IMG/VR virus record: IMGVR_UViG_3300025853_000035
Location: 64,001-128,000 of that record
Reading direction: 5' to 3' (one strand)
Length of the DNA stretch: 64,000 bases
Source of the DNA: a virus
Numbering within the stretch: the first letter of the stretch is position 1; each line of letters begins with the position of its first letter. Below are positions 37,885 to 51,100 of the stretch, piece by piece. The position numbers were made by a program, and so were the translations under genes. A model generated the notes under the pieces. It saw only the letters and a list, made by a program, of their open reading frames with translations, was not told the DNA's origin and made no database searches.

Positions 37885-38190
37885 TTAGATGGAGTGAGCT
37901 TCGAACTCGTAAGGCAGGCCGCGATAGGTCCGCTCGATCTTGACGCCCTTGGATCGGACGATGGCAGTCATCGTCTCCCAGCTTGACAGGCTCAGGCGCA
38001 TCGGATTGCCCGTCTCAGCGTGCAGGAAGGTCAATCCGACGGCTTCCCACCGGTAGCAGTCCTGTGACCGCCAGAAGCCCTCAGCAGGCTCCAGATCGTC
38101 TCCAGTGAATGGGACCATATCGATGCCCATGGCAGCAAGCTCGGCCGCGATCATCTGGGCCAGTTTCTCGCGGGTGGTGAGGCGGGTCAA
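37885..38190 (-). CDS. Hypothetical protein (101 aa)
   Basis: The frame begins at a TTG that overlaps the preceding stop (TTGA). An N-terminal helix (REKLAQMIAAELAAMG) is followed by a strand-rich half. Upstream in-frame sequence has a shadow-like composition, so the TTG is preferred. Confidence 0.55.
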   Translation of the reverse strand: MTRLTTREKLAQMIAAELAAMGIDMVPFTGDDLEPAEGFWRSQDCYRWEAVGLTFLHAETGNPMRLSLSSWETMTAIVRSKGVKIERTYRGLPYEFEAHSI

Positions 38191-38627
38191 ATGAACGTCA
38201 CCCCATCCAGCATCTCCTCTACCATCTTCGTGAACGCCAAGGCGTGGCTGCGCTTGGCGAAGAAGATGGAAGGACTGGAATCTCGCCCGCAAAGCGGCGG
38301 AGGCTGGACGCCCCAGCCGGGAGCATTCTCGTTCAGCCAGTAGGTGACATAAGTGCTGGGCTTTCGGTGGGTTACATGGATCGGCAGCATGATCGTCTCG
38401 CCATCCATCTCGTATGGCTTCTCGACCACTTCTTCCCATTCGTCCCAGATGAACTGCTCGGCCATGGACTGGATGTTACCATGGGCCGTGCTGTGGTCGG
38501 GGAAATAGAGGCCCTGTGCCCAGACCACCGCGTTGAACTCGTGCAATGCCTTCTCTTCATCACGGAAGAAGAAGACGTTACCGGAGCCAAGGATGAGTCC
38601 GTGCTTCTTATCGACGTATCTGCTCAT
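38187..38627 (-). CDS. Hypothetical protein (146 aa)
   Basis: A protein with two aromatic-rich segments and a central charged strand pair; C-terminal helix ALAFTKMVEEMLDG. ATGA overlap with the upstream gene. Unknown. Confidence 0.65.
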   Translation of the reverse strand: MSRYVDKKHGLILGSGNVFFFRDEEKALHEFNAVVWAQGLYFPDHSTAHGNIQSMAEQFIWDEWEEVVEKPYEMDGETIMLPIHVTHRKPSTYVTYWLNENAPGWGVQPPPLCGRDSSPSIFFAKRSHALAFTKMVEEMLDGVTFI

Positions 38628-38851
38628 GCAGTGGTCCTATCAAATCGCTCGTAATAATAACCGTCCACGATCTTTCCGCCCTCTTCGCAGGTGCCATTAT
38701 CGATCGCGGTGAAGCCGTCAGCAGAGATGCCGAGACAGGTGTATATTTCGCCATGGCGAATCCCGTGTTCTTCATCCCACGGATGCCACTCATCGACGAC
38801 CACAACCCTGTCACCGGCGGTATAGTGCCTCACTTCGTGGTAGGCGCGCAT
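38624..38851 (-). CDS. Small hypothetical protein
   Basis: A 75-residue protein with an SH3-like strand pattern (GDRVVVVDEWHPWDEEHG, GEIYTCLGI, GFTAIDNG). Overlaps both neighbours. Unknown function. Confidence 0.6.
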   Translation of the reverse strand: MRAYHEVRHYTAGDRVVVVDEWHPWDEEHGIRHGEIYTCLGISADGFTAIDNGTCEEGGKIVDGYYYERFDRTTA

Positions 38852-39054
38852 CAGGTGCGGTCCTCCTCGCCGGGATCGTCGTGCCGGGCGATCGACAGGC
38901 GGCTCTCATCACTGCGGACGAGAAACACCCACTCGCCATCCTTCCACTCGTCCAGATAATACCAGAGCGGTTCCATGCAGCGGATGTAGGTGATCGCACC
39001 TGCCAATGTGTTGAACCGGCGAGGCCACCGCGCTTGCAGATGCACCCGATACAT
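38851..39054 (-). CDS. Small hypothetical protein
   Basis: A 67-residue protein starting MYRVHLQARWPRRFNTLAGA; its ATG shares a base with the preceding stop. Aromatic-rich middle (PLWYYLDEWKDGEWVFLV). It resembles the next gene upstream in general plan (a short strand-helix-strand fold), possibly a distant paralogue. Confidence 0.6.
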   Translation of the reverse strand: MYRVHLQARWPRRFNTLAGAITYIRCMEPLWYYLDEWKDGEWVFLVRSDESRLSIARHDDPGEEDRT

Positions 39055-39238
39055 CAGGTGTTCCTCAAGATGTGGATTTGCGTGGCGGTCCACTTGCTTT
39101 CGAGCCAGTCCGCGTGCTTCTCCGCCTCCTCGAACGTATCGAACGGGGCGATGATCCACTTCGGACCAACCCGGAAAATCACGAGATACCCGCCTTCGAC
39201 ATCGAAGGAGATGTTGCTGATCGGAATCTTCACGGCCA

Positions 39239-39239
<1 letters not shown>
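39054..39239 (-). CDS. Small hypothetical protein
   Basis: A 61-residue protein (MAVKIPISNISFDVEGGYLV...) beginning at the ATG that shares a base with the ligase stop. Contains FDTFEEAEKHADWLESKW, a helix typical of small phage alpha/beta proteins. Confidence 0.6.
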
Positions 39240-42303
<3,064 letters not shown>

Positions 42304-42311
42304 GTCGGGGA

Positions 42312-42620
42312 TCAGTCCTTCTTGGCTTTCTTGTTCATTTCGGTGACCACCTCATTGAAGACCTCGACCTTCATTCGGGCACGGGCGAGCTTCTGGCGGC
42401 AGTCTTCCCCGGCTTCGTCAATATCGACGATCCGGTCGTTGACCTGTTCAACGGTGGCGGTGGCCGGCAACTGCCCACGGGGGCGGTTGAGGCATTCGAG
42501 TTCAGCCGACTGGAACTGAGGTGTCAGGAACCCCAGCCGGCTGGTCCCGGAGGGATTGCAGGCGGTCAAGCTCATTGAGAGTATCAATGATAAGGCGAGG
42601 GGCTTGAGCGTTGCGCTCAT
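42312..42620 (-). CDS. Outer-membrane spanin lipoprotein (Rz1-like)
   Basis: A 102-residue frame starting MSATLKPLALSLILSM, lipobox L-T-A-C at about residues 18-21, then a helical periplasmic part. Its start is nested inside the Rz-like gene in another frame, the typical Rz/Rz1 arrangement. A start 11 codons upstream is possible. It would pair with the inner-membrane spanin to fuse the membranes at lysis, so the host is Gram-negative. Confidence 0.75.
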   Translation of the reverse strand: MSATLKPLALSLILSMSLTACNPSGTSRLGFLTPQFQSAELECLNRPRGQLPATATVEQVNDRIVDIDEAGEDCRQKLARARMKVEVFNEVVTEMNKKAKKD

Positions 42621-42930
42621 CGGCTGGCGCGGCTGCTGCTTGGTTGCGGACATTGGTGTAATCCTTGATCGTCTGCTCGCGCTTGATGATGTATTGCGTC
42701 TCGATCGGAGCGGTGCGCGCCTCCACCTCCTCCTTGGCCTCATGCGACTGGATCGTCGCAGCGGTGTCGGCTCCCTTCACCGCCGTCGCGACCGCCTCGT
42801 CCTTGCTCTGGTCGAGATACCAGTAGGTTCCGCCTGCCACTGAGATCAGCAGCAGGACGGCCCAGAACCATTTCGAGGAGAAGAAGCTCTTGAGCTTCGC
42901 GCCGAGAGAGACGGCGGTGATCGGGTCCAT
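42502..42930 (-). CDS. Inner-membrane spanin (Rz-like)
   Basis: A 142-residue type II membrane protein: a short cytoplasmic start, TM at about residues 20-38 (WFWAVLLLISVAGGTYWYL) and a long charged, probably coiled-coil periplasmic part. It sits between endolysin and the overlapping lipoprotein gene. GGGGTAAGCC precedes the ATG. Confidence 0.8.
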   Translation of the reverse strand: MDPITAVSLGAKLKSFFSSKWFWAVLLLISVAGGTYWYLDQSKDEAVATAVKGADTAATIQSHEAKEEVEARTAPIETQYIIKREQTIKDYTNVRNQAAAAPADERNAQAPRLIIDTLNELDRLQSLRDQPAGVPDTSVPVG

Positions 42931-42933
42931 GGC

Positions 42934-43773
42934 TTACCCCTTCTTGAGGTATTGGTCGGAGAGGTAGCCCTGCTGGCCCGGTGCGTATTCCACGAGGCTC
43001 CAGACGCCCAAGTCCTCGATCACGACCACCTCCGATCCGCCGCTCAGCACCGCCAAGACCATCGCGTCCGAGCGCGGGGACTGGCGGACATTGAGCTTGG
43101 GGACGTTCACGAGGAAGCGGCTGACGGCCGGCTTTGCACCGTCCGAGCGATCGTCCGAGGCGGCGTTGATGACCGCCTTGAAACGGCCCATCGGGAACGC
43201 TGGACCGGGGTCGGTCTTCCACTGCCGGGTGTCCACATCTTCGTGGCCGGCGATGAGGGTGAGGCCGTAGGCTTCCTTGATGGCCTCCAACGCAGCGAGG
43301 CCGGCTTCGATCTGGGCATCGGTGTAGCCCGGCCAGATGAAGGTGCCGCCGCCGATCTTCTTGTTGGCGGCCCGGACCGACAGGTCATACAGGGCGAGGC
43401 GCGCGGCAGGGACGGCGCTCTTGCCTTCCCAATCCATGATGGTCTTGCCGTCCTTGCCGATGCGGAAGTAGCCCGGATTCACGAACTCGAAGCCGATGGT
43501 GAAATTGTTGCAGCCGCTGCGGCCGGCCAGCTTCGACGGCCCGGCGTGCCATGCGATACGGTTGAACGGGACAAGCTGGGTGATAGTGCCATCGGTGTCG
43601 ATGACCAGATGCGCCGACACCTTGGCCGCCGGATTACACAGGGTCTTGATGGCGCTGTCCGCCGTGTAGCCGGCGGTGTAGTGCATGATCGCCCCGGTCG
43701 GAGTCATGAAGCCGGAGACGTTCGGCGAACGCACGACTTCAACCCCTTCGAGGAGGTGGTTGACAACTTTCAT
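42934..43773 (-). CDS. Endolysin: N-acetylmuramoyl-L-alanine amidase with SH3b domain
   Basis: A 279-residue protein. Amidase_2 domain: IMH31YTAG, AWHAG in the middle and the GHEDVD...K-T-D-P-G-P zinc/catalytic end (about 175-190). The C-terminal 65 residues (KLNVRQSPRSDAMVLAVL) are an SH3b domain. It cuts the peptide from the glycan chain. No signal peptide or SAR helix is visible, so a separate holin would be needed; I did not identify one. Confidence 0.88.
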   Translation of the reverse strand: MKVVNHLLEGVEVVRSPNVSGFMTPTGAIMHYTAGYTADSAIKTLCNPAAKVSAHLVIDTDGTITQLVPFNRIAWHAGPSKLAGRSGCNNFTIGFEFVNPGYFRIGKDGKTIMDWEGKSAVPAARLALYDLSVRAANKKIGGGTFIWPGYTDAQIEAGLAALEAIKEAYGLTLIAGHEDVDTRQWKTDPGPAFPMGRFKAVINAASDDRSDGAKPAVSRFLVNVPKLNVRQSPRSDAMVLAVLSGGSEVVVIEDLGVWSLVEYAPGQQGYLSDQYLKKG

Positions 43774-43787
43774 TGATTTTCCTTGTG

Positions 43788-45311
43788 TTAGGCCGGGAGG
43801 ACCTTGACCGTCGCGATCAGGCCCTTGGCTCCCGTGCCGGCGGCGTCGATGTCGAACAGGATGATGTCGCCCTTGGTCAGAGCGGTCGTGCCGAGCGCGG
43901 CGAGCGTCCCGGTAAGGTTGGTGGTTTCGGTCGCGTCGATCGACGGGTTGGTGGTGAAGAGATCGACACCGCCCAGCCGGGCAGCGACAGTGACCGCGCC
44001 CACGGACGATACCGCTCCGGCGAGCGCCGTGAAGACCTCGACCAGCGTGCAGTCATAGGGAACCACCCACGCCGCTTTGCCGTCGCCTGTCGTCAGGTCC
44101 GTGACCATGTCCGAGAGGTTGATCTGGTAGGGGTAGGAAGTCAGGGAAGGGACGGACAGACCATTGACCGTGAAGGTCGTCGGAGCGCCAGCGACATCCC
44201 ACTCGGCCGTCCGCTGCCCCAGCGCGATCCAGTTACCATCGACATAGGCTTCGATGATGAACTGCGTCGGGGAGAAGCCGGGGAAGCCGTTGATGGGCCA
44301 CAGGCGAACGGAGCGGACCACTTCGGGATCGTCGAACGTATATTCGACCCACGAGTCAGCGACGTTACCTTCTTCGGAATACCATCCCATCCCTTCGGCC
44401 GTGTCGCCGTCGAACGCATAGGCAGGCTCCCGGCCGGTGTCGTAGCTCGACGAGGAGGCGACGCCGGTTCCGGTCAGGTTGATCCCATCCACGTCGCGGA
44501 AGGCGATCTCGCCCCAACCGATCTTGGTTTCGGTGCCGCCCACGATCGTGCGGACGCGCCAGCGGGTCGAGGATGCGTAGGTGACCACCTCGGCGGCCGG
44601 TGGGTCGATGAATTCGAGCGCGTCTTCGTCACCGTTGACCGCGACCAGCTTACCGCCCGATCCGGCGAAGCTGTTGGGCGCGTCGTTCAGTTCGGTGAAG
44701 GCGACAGCGTAGGTCGGCGTGATCCACTCGATACCGTTCTCGGTTGCGTTGACCACCAGAAACTGCCCGGCTTTGTCCGCATAGGACGGGAAGACCGGTG
44801 CGTCGATGAACACCAGCGCATTTTCTTCGGTGTTAGCGGCGAGCAGCTTGCCAGCCATCCCGGCATAGCTGCCGGGAGAGTCCGACAGGGCCATGAAGGA
44901 CAGCGTCGTCGAAGCTTCCGCACCCACGAACATGTCAACGCCGTTGCTGGCGAAGATCAGGCGTGATTGGTTGTTGGGGATGACCACCGCACCGCCGGTG
45001 CCTGTGCCGAATTTGACTGTGAGGGCGAAGCCGGACTCGTTGCGGACCACGAAGCAGCGGTTGAGTGCGAGGCCGTTGACCTCAGCCGGGAAGCGTAGTT
45101 CGCAGGCGGCCGAGGCTGCGGTTGTTTTGAAGATCATGTTGCGGGTCGCCTGAGCCGCTGACAGGGTGTAGGCGTTACCCGATGCCATCGAGACCGACAG
45201 GACGGCATTCGTCGCCGCCTCCAACGCGAGGATCGCGTCGTTGATGGTCACTTCTTTCTGATTTTGGGCGATGGAGACTTGGGTGATACCCAGAATCGGC
45301 GTGGTCGGCAT
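43788..45311 (-). CDS. Tail fibre protein with discoidin-like domain
   Basis: A 507-residue protein. The first about 230 residues are closely related to the start of the giant fibre at 48158-51748 (MPTTPILGI.QVS..QNQKEV and on). It then has a galactose-binding (F5/8 type C-like) domain (about 240-380: SSSYDTGREPAYAFDGD, YTF..PEVVRSVRL) and a strand-rich C-terminus. Likely binds a host glycan. GAGG precedes the ATG as in its paralogue. Confidence 0.75.
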   Translation of the reverse strand: MPTTPILGITQVSIAQNQKEVTINDAILALEAATNAVLSVSMASGNAYTLSAAQATRNMIFKTTAASAACELRFPAEVNGLALNRCFVVRNESGFALTVKFGTGTGGAVVIPNNQSRLIFASNGVDMFVGAEASTTLSFMALSDSPGSYAGMAGKLLAANTEENALVFIDAPVFPSYADKAGQFLVVNATENGIEWITPTYAVAFTELNDAPNSFAGSGGKLVAVNGDEDALEFIDPPAAEVVTYASSTRWRVRTIVGGTETKIGWGEIAFRDVDGINLTGTGVASSSSYDTGREPAYAFDGDTAEGMGWYSEEGNVADSWVEYTFDDPEVVRSVRLWPINGFPGFSPTQFIIEAYVDGNWIALGQRTAEWDVAGAPTTFTVNGLSVPSLTSYPYQINLSDMVTDLTTGDGKAAWVVPYDCTLVEVFTALAGAVSSVGAVTVAARLGGVDLFTTNPSIDATETTNLTGTLAALGTTALTKGDIILFDIDAAGTGAKGLIATVKVLPA

Positions 45312-45331
45312 AGTATCCTCGATTGGCCGAT

Positions 45332-45360
45332 AGTCTATTGAAACTGTCGGTGAATGTCAA
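45332..45360 (-). promoter_or_regulatory. Promoter of the fibre/endolysin block
   Basis: TTGACA (45355-45360), 17 bp, TAGACT (45332-45337), preceded by TCCGACATTCTGAC. The spacer contains ACCGACAGTTT. Confidence 0.7.
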
Positions 45361-45404
45361 GTCAGAATGTCGGAGGCGCGGGCGGAACCACGCCTCCTGA
45401 CAGA

Positions 45405-45572
45405 CTAGGTGATGATGAAGAACTGGACCCGGCGGGGGTCGAAGGAAATTCCGCCGCCGGTATCATCTTCGGTCGTCATCTCGAACACAACGTCCGGGGT
45501 TACCGGCGGTGTGTAAGGTGTCGTGGTGAAGTTGAAGATGATGTTCGGGGTTTCAGGCGGATCGTATGCCAT
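45405..45572 (-). CDS. Small structural protein (55 aa)
   Basis: A 55-residue frame starting MAYDPPETPNIIFNFTTTPY and ending QFFIIT; it is Pro/Thr-rich, like connector pieces of tail appendages. Its ATG overlaps the preceding TAA (TAATG). Probably a fibre accessory protein. Confidence 0.6.
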   Translation of the reverse strand: MAYDPPETPNIIFNFTTTPYTPPVTPDVVFEMTTEDDTGGGISFDPRRVQFFIIT

Positions 45573-47104
45573 TATCCGGGGACCACGTTATCGAAGACCT
45601 TGGCGTTATATTCCGGGTCATCGAAGGCCACGACAAAATGAGGTGCATCAGGCTCCGAAGACGGGATCACGAAGTTCCCATCAGCATTCGTGAAGGCTTC
45701 CCCAAGGAGGTCTCCCGTGCGCTTGTTATAGAGCAAAACGCGCTTACCTTCGACGCCAACGCCATTTTCCTGAACCGCACCAGCTACGGTCTTGAGCGGA
45801 CCAGCCGGCATGGCGAACGACGTGATGCGTCCACCAACAGGCGGCTCACCATGAACGAATCCGAAGTTATGCGTCATTTCAATCGACGAATAACGCGGCG
45901 AGGTATCAATGATCGGGATCGAGAACGTGTCGGTCTCCATGCTGCGGTAGCCCACCGGAGGGGTGTAGAGGAAATCCTCCGCTGCCAGTGTGAGGGTGAT
46001 TACCCCATTGAGCGCAGAGAAGCTGGCCGCAGGGAACGCCATGACCGGATCGTAGGCGCTAACATCGATCCCCCCGACCTGAGCCGCCGGGTCGGCGGTG
46101 CCGTTATTATTCCAGCTTCCGGTGTTGACTTTGAACCACACCTGCTTGGAGCCGGGGTGGTAAGCAACAGAGACACGGTCGCCGGTGGTGAACGCCGCCA
46201 GTGTTGCCAGAGTGACGTTGTTGAGGCGGACGAGGCCGTCGTTCTGGTAGACGAAATTGTTGGTGGTCGTGCCGAGTGCAATGACGCCGCGATTCTGGTG
46301 AATGTTGACAAATCCAACACCCATCGTTCCAACCAAGGCTTCGATCTTGGCTTCGAAATAGGTCATACCGGAAATCTGGCGGGTGCCCGCAGCGGCATTG
46401 CACGCCGTCACCGCAGTCGCCGTCAGTCCTCCATTCGCCGCGCCCCGGCTGACACGCACAGCGGCGGCGTAGCTCTGCACGTTTGCGCCCAAGGTGATGG
46501 TATCCTTAACCTTGCGAGCAGCGGGGGCGGACAACACCCCGAACGCCGAGCACACCGGGCGACCGGTGATCGTATGTGTCATCGGGTGATCAGCAAAGCT
46601 TACCGTGGTGTTCGTTTCGATCGCAGCGAACAGCAGGTAAGTATCATTCGCACCATATCCAATATACATGTCGAACGGGGCGGTCGTCGTGTTGGATTGA
46701 CGCGACCACAACAAGGAAGCCGACGGGTTCTGAGACCCGTCAAAGGTGGCCACACCAATCCCGCCAGAGGAAGCGTTGCTACAGATAATCGTAATACCGC
46801 CTGCTGTGATGTGGTCGGCTGTAACTTTGATGGAGAAAGCATAACCAGAGACGGGCGTGCCGCCTCCACTCCGATACTCCATGCGGATTTCGTTGGGGAC
46901 GGCGCTGAAATCCCAGCCCGACGAAGCGATGAACACAGCGAGGTCACCCTCCTGCGTGCCGGCTGGCCACGGCACGAAGATGGTGGGGCTGGTGATGTCC
47001 GACAAGAGGGAGCCGCGCATGGTAACGGCTTCGCGGCTTCCCGATAGCACCACCGAAGTGGCGGCGCTGGAGCGCTCTTGGGTAAAGGCGGATCGAGTGG
47101 TCAT
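45572..47104 (-). CDS. Tail appendage protein with SPRY-like domain
   Basis: A 510-residue strand-rich protein. Residues about 1-200 resemble phage receptor-binding beta domains. About 225-370 is SPRY/B30.2-like (TYFEAKIE, GVGFVNIHQNRG, GDRVSVAYHPGSKQVWFKVNTG), and the end (GVEGKRVLLYNKRTGDLLGE) is a carboxypeptidase-regulatory-like fold. Part of the adhesion apparatus. Confidence 0.7.
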   Translation of the reverse strand: MTTRSAFTQERSSAATSVVLSGSREAVTMRGSLLSDITSPTIFVPWPAGTQEGDLAVFIASSGWDFSAVPNEIRMEYRSGGGTPVSGYAFSIKVTADHITAGGITIICSNASSGGIGVATFDGSQNPSASLLWSRQSNTTTAPFDMYIGYGANDTYLLFAAIETNTTVSFADHPMTHTITGRPVCSAFGVLSAPAARKVKDTITLGANVQSYAAAVRVSRGAANGGLTATAVTACNAAAGTRQISGMTYFEAKIEALVGTMGVGFVNIHQNRGVIALGTTTNNFVYQNDGLVRLNNVTLATLAAFTTGDRVSVAYHPGSKQVWFKVNTGSWNNNGTADPAAQVGGIDVSAYDPVMAFPAASFSALNGVITLTLAAEDFLYTPPVGYRSMETDTFSIPIIDTSPRYSSIEMTHNFGFVHGEPPVGGRITSFAMPAGPLKTVAGAVQENGVGVEGKRVLLYNKRTGDLLGEAFTNADGNFVIPSSEPDAPHFVVAFDDPEYNAKVFDNVVPG

Positions 47105-47112
47105 GCGCTAAC

Positions 47113-48156
47113 TCAATATTCGAGGAGGAACTGCGTCGGAGTGCGGGTGTTGTCGAGGCGGCGGTAGTTGGAATTGACCGCAACGAAACTCTTACCCGTA
47201 AGCGTCCCTTCCGATGCAGTGATCGTGTCGCCGGGGCTGAAAGGCGCTTGATGCTGGGGCACCCAGAAGTTGCGGAGATACCCCCGCATCCCGGCCTGAT
47301 TGATGTAGACCGGGGCGAGCCACAACGCCCCATCCACCGGATTTGGATAAGGGAAGTAGTTGCGGTCGTTGTCGCTCCACCCGTTTGCGGCTGATCCTTC
47401 TTCGCCGTTTCCGGGCGTGCCGCCGCTGCCTGTCCACTGCGAGTAACCCCCGGAGCGGAGGTCGGCAATCTTACCGGCACGCGCCGAGGGAGTGATCTGG
47501 TTCCAGTGGCGCGAGCAATAGTGGCCGGGAATGTCCGAGAAGACAGTATAGCCGCTTTGTCCCCACGACCACGAACTCAGCGTTTCATTTCCGCCGTCGG
47601 TGTAGTTTTCCCTGAGACGACCGATAATGATCTGTGCGTAAGAGTCGCCTGTCTTGAAGCTCTCGAAGTCACCGAATACGAAACCGAAACCCGGCTCCCA
47701 CGGCGGCGTATCGTCTCCCGTCTGCACGAAGAGGTAGAGGGTCCACGCATCCGCAACAATCCACCAGCGACGGGCGGTGGCGTCGGTGGTGTTCGATTTG
47801 CGGACCGACAAGAAGCCCGTGCCGATCGAAGACTGCGAGGCGTTCGGGAACTGGCCTGTGCCGACGGGAGTAATAGCCGTCATGGTCTCGAAGCCGCAGA
47901 CACGCACTTCACGAGCGCCACCTGCGCCCGGCGCGGTGTCGTCCATATAGAGAATGATACCGGTTGGGTGGTTTCCTCCGTCCCCTTGCTGGTAGCCACG
48001 CTTGTTGGTTCCGGTCTGCGCGATCGTCCAGCCGGCGGCGGGCTTGGTTCCGTAGCCGTTGACAAGAACTGCGTCCAACAGATTGGTCAGGGAACCGATC
48101 TGCCCATTCAGCACCGGGGCCGAGTCATCATCGTGGCGATAGAGTCGGAAAGTCAT
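47113..48156 (-). CDS. Tail appendage/structural protein (347 aa)
   Basis: A protein rich in Trp, Gly and Tyr with a conserved start (MTFRLYRHDDDSAPVLNGQ) typical of phage minor structural proteins beside fibres. Central WWIVADAWTLYLFVQTGDD suggests a beta-sandwich. It lies 1 base from the giant fibre stop. No exact family. Confidence 0.65.
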   Translation of the reverse strand: MTFRLYRHDDDSAPVLNGQIGSLTNLLDAVLVNGYGTKPAAGWTIAQTGTNKRGYQQGDGGNHPTGIILYMDDTAPGAGGAREVRVCGFETMTAITPVGTGQFPNASQSSIGTGFLSVRKSNTTDATARRWWIVADAWTLYLFVQTGDDTPPWEPGFGFVFGDFESFKTGDSYAQIIIGRLRENYTDGGNETLSSWSWGQSGYTVFSDIPGHYCSRHWNQITPSARAGKIADLRSGGYSQWTGSGGTPGNGEEGSAANGWSDNDRNYFPYPNPVDGALWLAPVYINQAGMRGYLRNFWVPQHQAPFSPGDTITASEGTLTGKSFVAVNSNYRRLDNTRTPTQFLLEY

Positions 48157-48157
48157 G

Positions 48158-51100
48158 TTAGGAAATCCTGTTCAGGAGAAAGGTGAGGTTGATGTTGGCG
48201 AGGGTGGCGTCCGGTGAGTCAGGGCTTACGACTTGAAGGATGTCCCCCGCCGAGAAAGTGATGACGGCGGCCCCGGCGGTTGCGAAGGTCGGGGTAAGCG
48301 ACCCGGTGCTGTAAGTGATCGTGCCTACATCGGAGAACACGGTGGGGGTCGCAGCAGCGGCTCTCTGGAGTTTGTAAACTGCTGACAGGGACGCCAGTGC
48401 GGATGCCCCTCCCTGCGACCCGGCGCAGTTTGCTGGAAGCTGTGCCTCGGTGACGAAAGCGTGACGCAACAGGATCACACCCGCAGCAGTCATGATACCG
48501 GGGTAGAAAAGCGACGGCGCATAGATGAACGGGATCGTCGCTGATCCGGTGGCCGAGATGGTGATCGTATTAGCGGCATCGTTCACGCCGATACCCACAC
48601 CGGCCCCTGCGACGAGAGTCGCGCCGACCGTGTCACGGATGAATTCCGGGTCTACCGCGAAATTGATGACGTTGTTGGGATCATCATAAGTAACGACCGC
48701 CCCCGATGCCCCCGACACAGACGCTGCGACCGTGTCAATCAGAGACTCAGTATTCATCCCCAAGGTGATCGTGTTCGCGGTGTCGTCCACCGTCACTGAC
48801 ATGCCGGCACCGGCCTGCATGGTTGCGCCGATCGTATCCCGGATGAACTCCGGGTCGCTCTCGACATAGATCAGGTTGTTCCCGTCATCCTCCGTGATGA
48901 GGACGCCATTGCGCGGACGGAAGGCGGCCATCATCACGTCGCGAATGGTCTCCGCGTCCTGCGTTCCGAGACCAAGGTTGGTGATGGTGATCGAGTTCAT
49001 GAAATCGTTGTGAACGATCTCGATACCTTGCCCGGCCACCAGTGCTGCTGCCACGGTATCGCGCACCGCTTCCGGGTCGGGCGTCACGTCGATCTGGATG
49101 GAATTCGCGGCGTCGTCGGGCGTGACGGTGACATAGGGACCGCCCACGAGCGAAGCACCGATCAGATCGAGAGCTTCTTCCGCGCCGAACGTCGCATTGA
49201 CCTTGATGGTGTTGGCGTCGTCGTCAACGGTGACAGTGGTCCCCGTCCCGGCAACCAGCGCGGCTCCGATGGTGTCGCGGATATATTCCGCATCGGTTGT
49301 CCCGCCGGTTCCGGTGGCCGAGATCGTCACCGTGTTTGCGGTGTCGTTCACGTCGATGGTGATACCATCACCCGCCACGAGCGTGGTGCCGATCGCATCA
49401 CGCACGGTTTCCAGATCGATACCCGCAGACGAGATCGTGACCGTGTTGCCAGCATCGTCCACAGCGATGGTCACGCCCGTGCCGGCAACCAGCGTCGCGC
49501 CGATCAGGTCTCGGACGATTTCGGAATCGTAAGACGCCGCCGCGATCGTGATGGTATTGGCCGCGTCGTTGACGCTGATGGTAACATTGGCCCCGGCGAC
49601 CAATGTTGCGCCGATCGTGTCGCGGATATACTCCGGGTCCGTCGCGACAGTGATGGTGTCGGCCGCATCATTCGCGGCGATCTGGATGCCGTTACCGGCC
49701 ACCAAGGCGGCAGCGATCGTGTCGCGCACGCTCTCGGCATCGAAGCCTCCCTCGCCGCCACTACTCGTCGCCGTGATGGTGATGGTGTTGTTGTCGTCGT
49801 CAACCGCGATCGCGATGCCAATGCCCGCGACCAGCGCCTCGCTGACCGTATCCCGGATGAACTCCGGGTCGGAGTTGACGGCGATGGTGTTGCCCGCATC
49901 GTTGACCGTGACGGTCGTTCCCGTGCCGGCGACGAGAGCGGTTCCGATCGTGTCTCGGATATATTCCGGGTCGGCCGCGAAGGTGATGGTGTTGGCTGCG
50001 TCGTCCACCGAGACGGTGACGCCGACGCCACTACGCACCGCGTCTCCAATGGTGTCGCGGATGAACTCCGGGTCGGCGGAGATCGTGATGGTGTCCGCGC
50101 CGTCGTTGACCACGATCGAAGCGCCGCTGCCCGAACGGAGCGCGGTGCCGATCGTGTCACGGATGAACTCGCCGTCCGACGTGCCGGTCGAGTGGATCGT
50201 GATCGTGTCGTTGGAATCGTTGACCGTGATCGCGATATTGGTCCCGGCGACCAGCGCGGCCCCGATCGTGTCGCGGATGAACTCCGGGTCAGCAGTGCTG
50301 CCCGGCGTGATCGAATTGATCGTGATCGTGTTGGCGTTGTCGTCCACCACAAGCTGGGTGTTCGCGCCGGCCACGAGCGCAGCCGCCATCGTGTCGCGGA
50401 CGACTTCCGGGTCGGTCGTGTTGGTCGCACTGATCGTGATGGTGTCAGCCGTATCGTTCACGCTGATCGAGACGTTGGACCCCGCGCGCAAGGCGGCCCC
50501 GATCGTGTCGCGGACGACTTCACTGATCTCTTCCCACTCGCCGTTGCGACGCGCATAGGTTCCACCACCCGAGGGAGCTTCCTCGATAGTTTCAAGCGCT
50601 ATACCGTTAACTGAGAATGTCTGTGAAATGCCGCTTTCCCATGCGGCCGGCTCGCGTTGCCCAAGGTCAACCCATTCGATGCCCGAAGCGGCTTCGATGA
50701 TGAACTGCGCCGGGCTGAACTCGGGGAAGCCATTGATGGGGTAGAGGCGGACGTTGCGGATCGACTGAGCGGTCGGGAACTCATACTCGATCCACGAGCC
50801 GATCAGGTCGCCCTCGACCGAGAGCCAGCCATTACCCTCGCTGGTCAGGCCGTCGAAGGCGTAAGCAGCTTCCCGGCCTGTATCGAACGACGAGGCCGTT
50901 ACCACGCCCGATGCGACGCGGTTGAAGCCATCCACGTCGAGCATTTCAATCTCGCCCCAACCGACCTGCAACTCCGCGCCCGCCTCGACGGTGCGGATGC
51001 GCCAGCGCGTGGACGAGACCGATGACATGGCTTCGATCGGTGGGATGTCGATGAACTCGACACCAGTTTCGCTTGGGTTGACGGCAACGAGCTTACCAGA

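Noticed and set aside
42556-42843. Plus-strand 95-codon frame opposite the spanins
   Set aside because: Antisense to the nested Rz/Rz1-like pair, whose TM segment and lipobox are convincing.
49010-50614. A 534-codon frame antisense to the fibre repeats
   Set aside because: Long because the repeat DNA avoids stops on both strands; its protein is Arg/Asp-rich mirror repeat and has no ribosome binding site.
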